Positions 11,777 to 23,201 of a stretch of 64,000 nt of DNA are shown here, piece by piece. Under the pieces are notes generated by a model that worked only from the letters and a program-made list of their open reading frames with translations, was not told the DNA's origin and did not search any database. Position numbers and translations under genes: made by a program. The DNA comes from Parasponia andersonii. Its lineage: Eukaryota; Streptophyta; Magnoliopsida; Rosales; Cannabaceae. Where the stretch lies: positions 679,293-743,292 of the forward strand of contig JXTB01000067.1 in the NCBI GenBank assembly GCA_002914805.1, written 5' to 3'. The stretch's first letter is position 1. Every line of letters begins with the position of its first letter.

Positions 11777-13938
11777 TTCTCTCTTCCTTATAGAAATTTC
11801 GTTCTGAAATTCAAGTACAAAGCGAGAGTATGAACAAGATCATAAGAAATAGTCATTGGAAGCATAAGAACACTTGATTATAGAATTTACGAGTAGTAAA
11901 CCGAATGCGAGTTAAAGAAAACATGTGAAACAGACAGCCTTCACTCGGCATCAAAAACCCACCAATATTTCAAATATAAGGACGTACACAAGGAGGTAAA
12001 AAATTATAAGATGGCTCAACGTAGGTACAAGGATCTCAACACTCATAGTTGGAAACGACAACCTCAAGTATGTGAGTGGTTAAAAGATAATGGTAATAAC
12101 CATGGCTAGAAATTGAGAACATAGGACTCTGAGCACTGATTGTAAGCCACCAAACTAGAATAGTAGACCAAATGTCAAATACAAGAATATTGTCTCCCTG
12201 ATCATACCAGATCAACAATCTCCTGGGATATACCCATTTGTCTGCAACTAGTTCTCGGTCCTAGACAATCTTTGAGTCAATGATTTTAACAAGAGTCTTC
12301 TTCCAAGCACAAAATATAATCGAATAGGGTTTAAGGCGAAGTACAAAGATCTTTGTCTTACACCATACAAGATGAATGAGTTTAGAAGAAACATGCAATT
12401 CGAACTATCAAACACACCAAGCACAAGTGACAAGTTTCACAGAATTTAAATCAAAATTCCGACACAAATATTTTCACCCAACAAGGATTTTATAATGCAA
12501 GTAGTCATATCAATTTCCATTCTCTAAGCACTACATTCTACAGAAAATCAAGGTATAAATCTTCAAATATACACGTGAAGCTAAAGATATTTCCCCAAAG
12601 TCATTTTCAATCTGCACCAAAATTTACCGAGTGGCTAAACTTGTGAATATCCAAAACATTTCTTTAAGTAACTTACATTCATTCCTTTTTCAAGCATACT
12701 TATGAAAATATTCGTTAAATCTCAAAACAAGTATTAAATAGGGATTGAAAAATGCTTAGTAATCTACTAAACCCAAAGTTTAAAATGGAACTTGAAAAAT
12801 TTGATTTAAATATATACATTTATAGAAACAAAGTACCTTGGTCTAGAGAGCTTTCAAAATAATACTTCCAATTATAAAACAAAACATTAGTAGTATACAA
12901 ATAGATGGGGTGACTTTGCAAGGTTTAGTCTCAAAGTAGCATATTAATTCAAAATAATACATCCTTTGAAAAAATTATATTACTTTCACTGGACTAATGC
13001 TCAAGGTTAAAATATTCATAAACTCTTTAGAAACAAATATGTCACTTTAGTCAAATACAAAGTTTGCATTATTCAAAATGCTAATTGTCAACTTGGCATT
13101 TCTAAAAGTTCCGAAACTAAATAACCTAGTTTTAAATCCAACTAACTCTCAACAATTTGAGAATTTTTATTCAAAGAACTACAATAACAGACTTAGATGG
13201 AATTATAGGAATGCAATTTCAATAGTTAAAGAATATCTCAAAATATCAAACTATTCACTAAATCAATGGGCATGCTATTTAAAAAGTACCACCAACACAA
13301 ACACTTAATTATAGAATCAAGTCATAATGTATCCAAATCAAATGATCATGAAGATATCAATTACAAGAAAATAACGTTTCAATCACATAAACACTAATAG
13401 AATTAAGTCATATTAGTTAAAGTACAAATACCAAACCAATACATCATAAGCAGAAATCCCCATGTAAAAACAACTACAAACAAATGTTACAACTAAAAGC
13501 GATAACCAGAACCCAAGGGACAACACATAGACAATCCATAAGAGAAGTAAAAGCACAACAACTAAGATACAAGACACCAAATTGCTACCTTAGAACCTAT
13601 AAAGTTCATATAGCCTACAATCTGATTGGACGAGAAAATACAAGAACGAACATCCATTTGAAGCGAGGGATTACGTTAAGAGTAGAATTCAATAATCTCA
13701 TGTTAATATAACACATTCGAGACTAAAATTATAGGGAAATCACCATCCCAAAGACACCAGAATCTCACCTTAAAAAGGTTTAAGAGAAGACTTAGAAGGA
13801 ATAAGAGCAAAAGTAACTTATCTAGCTAGTTCCTAAGTGTTGTTTGAGGTATTTGTCAAAACTATTTCCAAATAAATACTAAAAATTTACACAGATACAA
13901 TTCTAGATAGATCTGAAGTCATACTCTGATACCATTTC
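11777..13938 (-). mobile_element. Interior of the LARD-like element, no protein domain recognised
   Basis: This 2.16-kb interior is AT-rich, and its small open frames (for example 12036-12218 and 13078-13308) have compositions typical of chance frames. Its identity rests on the flanking purine tract and primer-binding site rather than on content. Confidence 0.6.
13923..13934 (-). other. Primer-binding site (initiator-Met tRNA type)
   Basis: The minus strand reads TGGTATCAGAGT here, complementary to the 3' end of plant initiator-Met tRNA, and lies a few bases inside the right LTR. It fixes the minus orientation of the element. Confidence 0.85.
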
Positions 13939-16002
13939 TATCACGACCCAAAATCTAAGGACGTGACTTCTGGTAATTTTGAGTGTAAATTAATATAAAT
14001 AAAGAATTTTATAAAATCCAAAGAAAACTAAATACTTGAGTTTTTATATTTTAGTCATCAAATTATTAGAAATTCTATATAACAAAGAGTCTATCTTTAG
14101 TTTGATTTATAAAAGTAGATAGACCAATTAAAATTCAAGAAAAACATAATCAAGTTATATAAAAACTTAGTTTAATAAAAACTCTAATGTTTATTAAAAT
14201 GACGTTCATAAATCTTGAGTCAGAAAGTCCAAAAATTGATTTACAAGGTTAATCAAAATTCCAAGTACCTAAATCTTCAAAAAGGATTCTCTTTGGGAAC
14301 CAAAAGGTCCCGTTCATGTACCAAATCCTCAATTAGTAGAAAATACATCCTCATACATTCACTTAGCATAAACAACAAACTTGGTTAAATAATTAGAAAT
14401 AAAAAGAATGGAAAAAGTTATGAGAACTAACCAAAGAGGAACAGGGATAAGACCACATATGTAAGCCAAATGACTTACTTAGCCATTGAGACAATTGACT
14501 CAAATAAACAACCACCTAAAATGAACGAAAAATAGAAGGGGATGAGCTTTCATCAAACCCATAAGTTCACAATCTCTCATCAATAGAAATCAGGGTGTTG
14601 GCACTATGTGTGCCATACAGCCTGCCGGACACCTAGCCCATAACTAGAGAGAATACCCGTGTATCACCTACCAAACCTGGAGGGGCAACCACATTGCCTA
14701 CGCCTATCAAATGGAGAGATAATCAGAAGATATCCCACGCGGGTTCACAGACTCTGCACTGTTGGTGGAGCCGTAGTGCCACACTGTAAAAATCCTATGA
14801 TACTAACCTAGAACTCATGTATAATTCTATGACACGTGTACTCTGAAGTGATGTGTAAAAACAACCATGTTATAATTTAAGTTCAAATAATCCTCTGATT
14901 TTTAATAAATTGATTAATTAAATTTTATAGAAAAATAGGCAACATAACGACCCTATTTTAACATATTTCAAAAGTAACCTACACTCAGAAAAGTCTCAGA
15001 GTATTCTAATATATAAATTATTCCGTTCAATTCTATCATAGATATTTAAAAGTTCTAAGAACATCTAAAATCGCATTTGTTCTCATATGTTGCAAAAAAA
15101 TATTTTTTATTCAAAACAACGTAAAAGAGAGGTAACGGAATCCCTACCTCACTAGAATAGCAATACCATGCTATTGGGTCCTCAAGGTGTTATTAGACGA
15201 TCACTCGGAGGGTCGGGAACTAATTCCATGCCCTCGATTGCTCACTTGGGAAAAACCAACTTCGCAACGGAGTTTCAAATCAATGAGTGGATCTCTTCAT
15301 TGAATTCTTAGTGCCCAAAATAGCTAAATTAGACATATAACTCGATTAATCCGGGTCTGGGCCGACACCGGACCAGTAGCACACAAAACTAGAAAAAATC
15401 TAAGCTATTAGATATTGATTTTCATACTGGTCACCAAATATAGGTAATATATATATCAAACTTAACCATTTTTCAAGTGCATTCTAAAAATGACAATAAA
15501 AACGAAATATAACGGTCAGATTGAAAACTAAAATTCGAAACTCAAAACACCTAAAAATGACAACTTTCAAACTAGGTAAAATAGGATCATGAAATATATA
15601 CCTTGAACTTCCTTTCGTCCAGACGAACTCAATAAGTGAAAGAATACAGGTTGAGATGACCGGAATTTTCGTTAGAAATCAAAACTTTCTGCGACCAAAA
15701 ATGGTGTTTTCCGGTGATGTCAAGCTCGGCAATGACCAGGGACCAGTGGCATAGGCAGTAGGTGGCAAGGGGGAGCTTCGTTAGTGGTTGGAAAGGCAGG
15801 ACAGTTGCCGTGACAACAACTGCTCTTCTTTGTATTCCTTCAGCAGAGAGAACGAGATAGAGAGCGAGAGAATGGGAGGTCGGGGAGGAAGGAGAGACAG
15901 AGGAGAGAGAAAGTCTTATCTATATAATATTTAATTAATTTTTTTTTAAAATAATATAAGGTCAAATGTCCAAATTGCCTTTAAAAGAACTGGGTTATTA
16001 CA
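13939..16002 (-). repeat. Right (5') LTR of the LARD-like element
   Basis: Starts TATCACGACCC, a decayed TG end, and finishes GGGTTATTACA. It is collinear with 9415-11776 throughout but about 300 bases shorter. It ends only 197 bases before the ATG of the phylloplanin-like gene. Confidence 0.75.
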
Positions 16003-16199
16003 CAGGGTTGTATAATGCAATAATATCTTGTTATCAGATTCCTATTTTGGCTAATATACAGGAACTAGGAGTACCTGCTAGTCAAATATTGAAGCTTATA
16101 AATAGGTGTGGTTTGATCAAGAGCATTACAATTCAACCAGAAACAAACTCCTAAATATCTACAGTTTCTATTAATAGCACAGATCTACAGCTACTGAAC

Positions 16200-16834
16200 A
16201 TGGAATATCGTCCAACACTCTTTCTCTCCTTGATGCTCATGATCATCATTTCAATGAGCTCGCTCAGCCACGCTCATAATTTTCCAAGCACTGGTAGTAC
16301 TGGTTCTAATAAAAGTACTAGTACTAGTATTAATGTTACTAGTATTATTAATGGATTAATTCCACGAATTACAGTTGATGTTTCTGGTTATTTCGGATGT
16401 ACCATCCCTCCTCCTCGTCCCGGAAACCCGCCATTATTCCCCAACTCAACGGAGTGAATGTCTACTTCTCGTGTAACGGTGGTAATACCAGCATCGCCGA
16501 AGCTGTGACCGGCGAAAATGGATTTTATACCATCACAATGACAGCTGTGGCCACTCTAATCACCATTCTGTCAGATCCATCTCAGTCCAAAAAATGTGGA
16601 GTAATTGCCAGACTCCGTATTGCTGGTTGCGACCTTCTTCCTCCCGCCGGTTTCCTTCGTGCAGGTCTTCTCCCAGTTCGCACCACAACAATACAGTGCC
16701 TACTAGGTCTCCCCATGTTGTTCATCACTATAATGCCGGCCTCATTCACCTATTATATCGTCCATAATAATTATATACCTATGTCCATATATTGTGCGTG
16801 TGTGTTATATATGATTCTTACATGGTCTCTTTAA
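16200..16834 (+). pseudogene. Phylloplanin / pollen Ole e 1-like secreted protein gene with a frame break
   Basis: Translation begins with a clear secretory signal: M, a few polar residues, then FLSLMLMIIISMSSLSHA. A Ser/Thr-rich linker follows, and then VDVSGYFGCTIPPPRPG, NVYFSCNGG, EAVTGENGFYTI, a KKCGV segment and DLLPPAGFLRAGLLP. That order matches phylloplanins, small secreted Ole e 1-domain proteins of leaf surfaces. The reading frame changes by one base in about 16430-16460, between FPNS and GVNVYFSC. The first frame closes at 16457 and the second stays open to 16834. Both halves look well conserved, so this is either a recent pseudogene or a sequencing indel in a live gene. No splice pair that would rescue the frame is evident. 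The ATG at 16200 is chosen because it starts the signal peptide. Confidence 0.7.
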
Positions 16835-18068
16835 TTCGCAACTGCATGCATTGTTTTGACTTTCTTTTTTTCCTTGTTCTTTTATTTTTTGTTATAATTG
16901 ATTTGGATACTTGTCATTCGTACTTTGTTTGTATACGGAGCTCATAAGTACCCTTACTAAAACAAATGCGAATTGAATGTGAGTTGTTTAACTTTTCTGT
17001 ATTTATGATCATGAATTTCTTTCCCGATTTAAATAAATATTGCTTCTTGCTATATCATGTTTTAGATTGGATTAATTAATCAATCCCAATAATCAGAAAT
17101 AATTGTCGTTCCACCATCATCGCATGGCTACATTTGCTTAATTAAGCAATATGCATCATCTAAGACATTGCTAAGCTAAACTTTATGCAACTTTTACAAC
17201 ACCCTAACCAATAGTATTTTCAGAATAGGTTAATAACGTATAGCAATCGATGGATAATTGCTTGCACGTCATCTGTATATGGTGGTACTAAAATTATAAC
17301 AGAAGAAGGATTCATAACATAGTTTTATGAAGTACTGGGATAAAACTGGCAGCTGGCTCCTATGTAATAATATTGTTGGAGTCCTAATAAAAGTAATAAA
17401 GTCAACATAATACACACACACATATATGGTTAACCATAATTGTACGTCGATAATGTCATATTACATATTGGAGTAAAAATGTTTCAAGAGCAACCACTGC
17501 AAGGGCTTACGGTTCTCTGATCGCAGTCCTCATTCTTCCTCTCTCTATGCTTGTAAAGCTTCCTCTCTTCTTTGTTTTTCTTTTTAAGGGTTCATAAAAC
17601 AACCTGGATATTTTAGTAATTATATGATTTTTCTTCTTTATGAAACTAATTTTACTTTTTTTTTTAAATAATAAAAAGGGAATAATAAAAATATTAAAAT
17701 TCAATAGGTGCATCCTAACTAGTCGATAGCCATCTACAGAATCATTTTCTACCCTTCAAAATCAATATATTAAAAATAAAATTAGAAAGAATTATAGAAA
17801 TAACCAATTTACCCGAGCTTTCGACTTCAAAAAAGAGACATGATGAACCAAAGCTTGATCAAGCACATATGCGCAGTCGCTTCTTTATGAAAGCAATTCT
17901 CAGAAAATCCCATATTAGCATTTTCCTCTTGAATAATCGCCAAATCCCTCCAAGCTTGCTCTAAAGTAATTTACCATAAATATTGTAGTCCAACAATTCT
18001 TTTTTGAGCACTTGAAGTTTGAAGTCTAATTAGTAGTGTTAGTAGTTTGCTTTTTTCTTACTTGAGTG
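16835..18068. other. Intergenic stretch between the phylloplanin-like gene and a Copia element
   Basis: AT-rich DNA that probably includes the 3' untranslated region of the phylloplanin-like gene just after 16834. No other coding region, RNA gene or repeat is recognised. Confidence 0.5.
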
Positions 18069-18427
18069 TGTTAGATGGTAAATTTTTTGTCACCCATTGG
18101 GCCATAATTAAGTGATTTAGTTATTTGGGGTTGTTTTGATGTGTGTATCTAATAGTCCATAGTTTAATACCCTAGTTTCTAAAGTATTCTTGTATTTGCT
18201 AGATTGTATAATTAATTAGATAGTTAGTAGTTGGATGGAGCATTCTTACACTATCTAAAATCATCCTTAGAGTAGTATAAATAAAGTGCTCCTCTACCCA
18301 TTTATATCAAGCCAAAGAGAAACAATTCAGGTAGTAATACAAGTTCTTCTCTTCTACCAAAATTCTCGTTAGTTTCTCTCTTAGTCTCTCTAGCTTTTCT
18401 AGCCTAAAAAACCTCCTATTTCTAATA
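18069..18427 (+). repeat. Left LTR of the Copia element
   Basis: Starts TGTTAGATGG and ends CTATTTCTAATA. A TATA-like phrase, GTATAAATAAAG, lies near 18277 and is a plausible LTR promoter element. Confidence 0.85.
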
Positions 18428-18430
18428 AAG

Positions 18431-18442
18431 TAGTATTAGAGA
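18431..18442 (+). other. Primer-binding site of the Copia element (degenerate)
   Basis: TAGTATTAGAGA, just inside the left LTR, resembles the initiator-Met tRNA primer site TGGTATCAGAGC used by plant Copia elements. Confidence 0.7.
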
Positions 18443-18939
18443 GAGGTTATGAGTTCTCTTGAAATTCTAAGTATGCTTTGTAGTTGCAACTTTGACAGAT
18501 ATTCCACATAAAAAATATTTCTTGAGACTGAAAGTATTAGCCATTTGTTCCAAACATACTACTATTACATATCAAATCGAAAAGCTTGACGACACGAACA
18601 CGCTACTGTAAAAATCAGCCAAATCGAAGACCGAATAAGTCTGAACGAGTCGTTGGAAGTTTGCTACTATAAATTGAGACAACTCACTGAGTTGAGCCGA
18701 GTCAGAGCCATTTGACCGAGATATTGACCAAGTCATTAGAGCCGTTAACTAAGCCATCAGAGCTGTTGACTGTGCCACTGACCAACCGTTGACTGAGTGG
18801 TTGACTTTGATATTGACTTTGACCAAGTCGATATACTAGTCAATCTTAAGATTTTTTTACGTTTTGGATCTATCTATGTAGTCAAAATTTTGAAAAACTC
18901 AATGTGTTAAGAGCTATAGCTAATGACAATTTAGCATCT

Positions 18940-19830
18940 CTTCAAGTTCCACCACTCTAGGACAGCAAACTTTGATAATTGGACTATCAAAATAAAGGTC
19001 TTACTTGGAGCACATGATGTATGGGATATAGTAAAGAAAGGCTACGAAGAGTCAAGAGATGAGACGATACTATCCTCAACACAAAAGAATAGTTTACAAG
19101 GCTCAAGAAAGAGAAATAAAAAGGCTCTCTTCCTCATTTACTAAGCCTTAAATGACGATGAATTTGAGAAAGTCTTAAATGCAACCTCCGTCAAGGAAGC
19201 ACGAGAGAAAATTCAAATTTCACACAAGAGAGAAGAAAAATTTAAAAAGTACGCCTTCAAATTGTAAGAGGAGAGCTTGATTTACTACACAGGATAGAAA
19301 CTAGATTAGTCTCTGACTACTTTTCTAGAATTTTAACCATTTCCAATCAAATGAAAAGAAATCATGAGAAACTTGAAAATATTACGATCATAGAAAAGAT
19401 TATTGAATCATTAGATCCAAAATTTGAGAATATTATTACTGTCATTGAAGAAATAAAAAATTCAGGAGCTATGACGATAGAATAATCTTAGATTCCTTAC
19501 AAGCCTATGAAGAAAAGAAAAGAAAGATGCGAAATTTCTGTGTGTAGCTCCTTAAGGCTCAACTTAAAGAGAAAGAAGAAGATTTCAGCAATGGAAGAGG
19601 ATGTGAAAGAGGGCGTGGCCAAAGAAAAGATCACAGATGTGGAAGAGAAGGAAGAGGAAGCTTTAACAATAATTATAAAAATGAAGATAAAAGAGAAAGC
19701 TCAATAGGAGGTTGTAAAAGAGGTAGCCCACAACGTTAGCATAATAAATCTTAAATCAAGTGTCACAACTGTCAGAGATATGGGTATTATGCTTCCAAAT
19801 ATAGAGCTCCAAAAAAGGTGTGAGCCAATT
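18940..19830 (+). pseudogene. Copia gag region with zinc-knuckle remnant
   Basis: Phrases such as WTIKIKVLLGAHDVWDIV match the N-terminal gag domain of plant Copia elements. A CHNCQRYGYYASK phrase near 19757 marks the nucleocapsid zinc knuckle. The region is decayed. Confidence 0.75.
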
Positions 19831-19899
19831 ATGTGAAGATAAAAGACAAGAGGAAGATATATTATTGTTAGCATGTAAGGAGGCTAATGGGTACCAAGA

Positions 19900-20950
19900 A
19901 AATATATAGTACATTGATAGCGGTGAAAATACTCATATGTGCAGAAGAAGAGATATGCTCGTAGAGCTTGATGAATTAATGACTTGGAATGTTTCATTTG
20001 AAGATAATTAGAAGGCACCAGTAGAGGGCAAAGGTAAAATTTGCATATGCTTGAGAAATAGAGAACATCAGTTTATTTCAAGCGTTTACGACATGCTTAA
20101 CATGAAAAGTAATATCTTGAGTCTTGGCCAACTTTTAGAGAAAGACTATGATATTCACATGAAAGAAAACAATCTGTTTTTAAAAGACAATAGAAACAAG
20201 CTAATCACCAAAGTACCAATGACAAGAAATAGAATATTCTTCTTACACATTCAAAATGATATGGCAAAGTGTCTAAAGGCTTGTTACAAAGATTTATCAT
20301 GGCTTTGGCACCTAAGGTTTGAACATCTCAATTTTGGCGGTCTAGAATTATTAGTAAAGAATAATATGGTTCAAGGTCTACCTTTCGTTAGTTAAATAGA
20401 CTAATTATGTGAAGGATGCTTATTAGGAAAGCAATTCAAGACAAGTTTTCAAAAAGAATTGAGTTCCTGAGCCCATAAACCGCTTGAGCTCATACATACC
20501 GATGTGTATGGATCAATAAGATCAAGTTTTCTTACTAAGATTAACTACTTTTTCCTCTTTATTGAAGATTTTTCAAGAAAGACTAGGGTATATTTCTTGA
20601 AGGAGAAATCAGAAGTGTTCAAAAAATTCAAGAAGTTCAAGGAACTTGTTGAAAAGAAAAGTGGCCGAAGTATTAAGGTAATGAGACCTGATAGAGGAGG
20701 GAAATTCACATTCTATGAGTTTTAAAAGTATTGTGAAGACAATAGCATTTGCCATCCTTTAATAGTACCAAGATTTCTCTAATAGAATGGTATCACAAAA
20801 AGGAAGAAAAGAATAATCCTTGACATTACCAGAAGCATGCTCAAGAGCAAAAGAATACAGAAGGAGTTTTGGGCTGAAGTTGTATCTTGTGCAGTTTACC
20901 TATCAAATTACTCTCCAACAAGAAGCGTATGGGAGAAGACATCACAAGAA
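19900..20950 (+). pseudogene. Copia protease, pre-integrase and integrase region
   Basis: A YIDSGENTHMC-type protease start is seen near 19910. It is followed by a region with LWHLRFEHLNFGGLELL (GAG-pre-integrase) and then integrase phrases (HTDVYGSIR, FLFIEDFSRKTRVYFLKEK, MRPDRGGKF). The order is that of Copia, with integrase before RT. Confidence 0.8.
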
Positions 20951-21429
20951 GCTTAGAGCAGAAGAAAGCCTAGGATCTCTCACCTAAGAGTGTTTAGAAG
21001 CATAGCGTATGCTCACGTACCTGATGAAAAGAGAACCAAGCTTGACGATAAAAGTGAAAATTTTATCTTAATCGACTGTGATTCTAACTTAAAAGGCTAC
21101 AAGCTTTATAATTTAAGCAATGGCAAGAATATTATTAGTCATGATGTGGAGTTTGACGAAGAAAGTACCTCATAATGGCACACACAAGAAGGAAATTATG
21201 ACTTCCTACCATATATTGAAGAAAAAAACGAGCAACGAAGAATAGACTAAGTAAGAGAAGAACCGCAAGAGCCTGTTATCCTACCAACTTCACCAATGGC
21301 AAACACTCATCAAGAAATAATACTAGGATCGTCTTCAAGTAGTAGTTCAAGTAAAAGGATACCAAGATTAAGGAGCTTACAAGAGATTTATGAGGTAATT
21401 GAGAATCAAAATGACTTTGCTAATTGTGA

Positions 21430-22371
21430 ACTATTAAATTTTGATGAAGCTGTACAATCTAAAAAGTGATGAGAAGCGATGGATGAAGAAATAAAAGCGA
21501 TCATAAAGAATGTTACACAGGCGCTTGCTACACTTCCAGATGAGTACAAAGTAATCAGCGTAAAATGGGTTTACAAGGCTAAGAAGAATGCTAGAGGAGA
21601 AATGAAGAGATATAAGGCAAGATTGATCACCAAAGGATACAACAAAAGACTCAGCATCAACTATGATGAGGTATTTGCTCCTGTCACTCGTCTAGAAACA
21701 GTACAATTTATCATCTCATTGATAGCTCAAAATAAATAGACAATTCATCAAATAGGCATCAAGCTGCTTTAAATAGAGTCCTCAAAGAGGAAGTTTTTAT
21801 AGAGCAACCATCAAGGTATAAGATTAAAGGACAAGAAAATAAAGTTCTAAAGTTGAATAAAGTCTTTTATGGATTAAAGCAAGCACTGAGAGCATGGAAT
21901 AGCCACATTGATAGGTACTTTCAAGATAAAAACTTCATTAAATGTCTTTATGAGCATGCATTGTACATCAAAATAAAAGATGGAGATATCTTGATTATGT
22001 GCCTCTATGTCGATAATTTGATCTTTATGAGGAGTAATCTATTTATATTCGAAGAATTTAAGAAAATAATGAAAAAAGAGTTTGAGATGACTGACATCAG
22101 ACTCATGTGTTGCTATCTTAGCATAGAAGTAAAGCAAAAGAAGATAGAAGTTTGCCAAGAGCTTCGTTGGAAGTTTACACTACTTGACTTGCACATGACT
22201 TTACATTCTCTATATTGTGAGCCTGATCAATCGTTATTTAAATCTCTAACAACCACTCACTTGAAAGTTGCTAAGAGATTCCTTCGATGTATTAAAAGTA
22301 CAACTAACTTTGGCTTACAATATTCATCATCTAATAACTATAATCTTTTGGGTTATAGTGACAGTGATTAG
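21430..22371 (+). pseudogene. Copia reverse transcriptase region
   Basis: Recognisable RT phrases are VKWVYKAKKNARGE, RLITKGYNKRLSINYDE, VFAPVTRLETVQFIIS, MNKVFYGLKQALRAWN and LYVDNLIFM, the last being the position of the YVDD catalytic box in Copia RTs. Decayed. Confidence 0.85.
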
Positions 22372-22443
22372 AGTAGAGGCTTAGATGATTGAAAAAGTAC
22401 AAGTGGCTTTACATTCTTTATGGGAGACACTACTTTTACATAG

Positions 22444-22815
22444 ATGTCTAAGAAGCAACCAATCATCATACTTTCAAACTGTGAGGCAGAATACGTTATA
22501 ATTACATCATGTGTCTGTTATGCAATTTTGCTAAGAAACTTATTAAAGGAACTATGCATTCCGCAGAATAAACCCACTGAGATTTGTATTAACAATAAAT
22601 CAGCAATCGCTTTGGCAAAGAATTATGTCTTCCGTGAAAGAAGTAAGCACATCGATATCCGCTACTATTACACAAGAGAATTTGTTGCAAGAAAGAACGT
22701 GCAACTGAAGTACATGAAGACTCAAGACCAAATGGGGGATATTTTCACCAAACCACTTAAGTATAAAGATTTCTTCAAGTTAAGAAATTTACTAGGTATA
22801 ATAAATCAAGTTTAA
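22444..22815 (+). pseudogene. Copia RNase H region
   Basis: SNCEAEYVIITSCVC, CINNKSAIALAKN and RSKHIDIRYYYTREFV match the C-terminal RNase H of plant Copia polyproteins, and DIFTKPL precedes the end of the polyprotein. Confidence 0.85.
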
Positions 22816-22821
22816 GGGGGG

Positions 22822-23201
22822 TGTTAGAAGGTAAACTTTTTGTGATCGATTAGGCCATAGTTAAATGATTTAGTCTTTTGGACTTATGTTGTGAGTTGGG
22901 CTTATTTTAGTGTATGTATCTAATAGCTCATGGTTGAATACCCTAGTTTCTAAAGTATTCTTGTATTTGCTAGATTGTATAATTAATTAGGTAGTTAATA
23001 GTTAGATGGAGTATTCTTACACCATCTAGAATCATTCTTAGAGTAGTATAAATAGAGTGCTCCTCCCCCCTCTCATTTGTATCAAGCCAAAGAGAAATAA
23101 TTCAAGTAGTAATACGAGCTATTCTAACTATCAAAATTTTCTCTAGTTTCTTTCTTAGCCTCTCTAGCCTTTCTAGCCTAAAAAATCTCCTATTTCTAAC
23201 A
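22822..23201 (+). repeat. Right LTR of the Copia element
   Basis: Starts TGTTAGAAGG directly after the purine tract and ends CTATTTCTAACA. It is collinear with 18069-18427. Confidence 0.88.

Larger units (their letters stand above)
9415..16002 (-). mobile_element. Large LTR element without coding domains (LARD-like), minus strand
   Basis: Two long LTRs, 9415-11776 and 13939-16002, flank a 2.16-kb interior. On the minus strand the LTR opens TGTAATAA and closes GGGTCATGACA. A primer-binding site matching initiator-Met tRNA lies inside the right LTR, and a purine tract (ATAAGGAAGAGAGAA, minus strand) abuts the left one, with the phrase GAATTTCAGAACGAAATTTC before it. That phrase resembles the pol end of plant Tekay/Del chromoviruses. 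I see no gag, protease, RT or integrase motif in either strand of the interior. It therefore looks like a non-autonomous derivative, or a member too decayed to read. The LTRs differ by perhaps 12-15 percent by eye, so the insertion is old. Confidence 0.7.
18069..23201 (+). mobile_element. Copia LTR retrotransposon, full length, decayed
   Basis: A 5.1-kb element with LTRs at 18069-18427 and 22822-23201, a primer-binding site just inside the left LTR and a polypurine tract (AAGGGGGG) against the right one. The flanks GAGTG and GAGTA fit a 5-base target duplication with one change. Between the LTRs the Copia order is readable: gag, zinc knuckle, protease, integrase, reverse transcriptase, RNase H. 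The frame is broken many times (well over ten), so it is a fossil. The LTRs differ by very roughly one base in eight by eye, which indicates an insertion several million years old or more. Confidence 0.9.

Noticed and set aside
19507-19707. Lys/Glu-rich 66-residue frame
   Set aside because: It is an out-of-phase or low-complexity reading within the gag region of the Copia fossil, not a separate gene.
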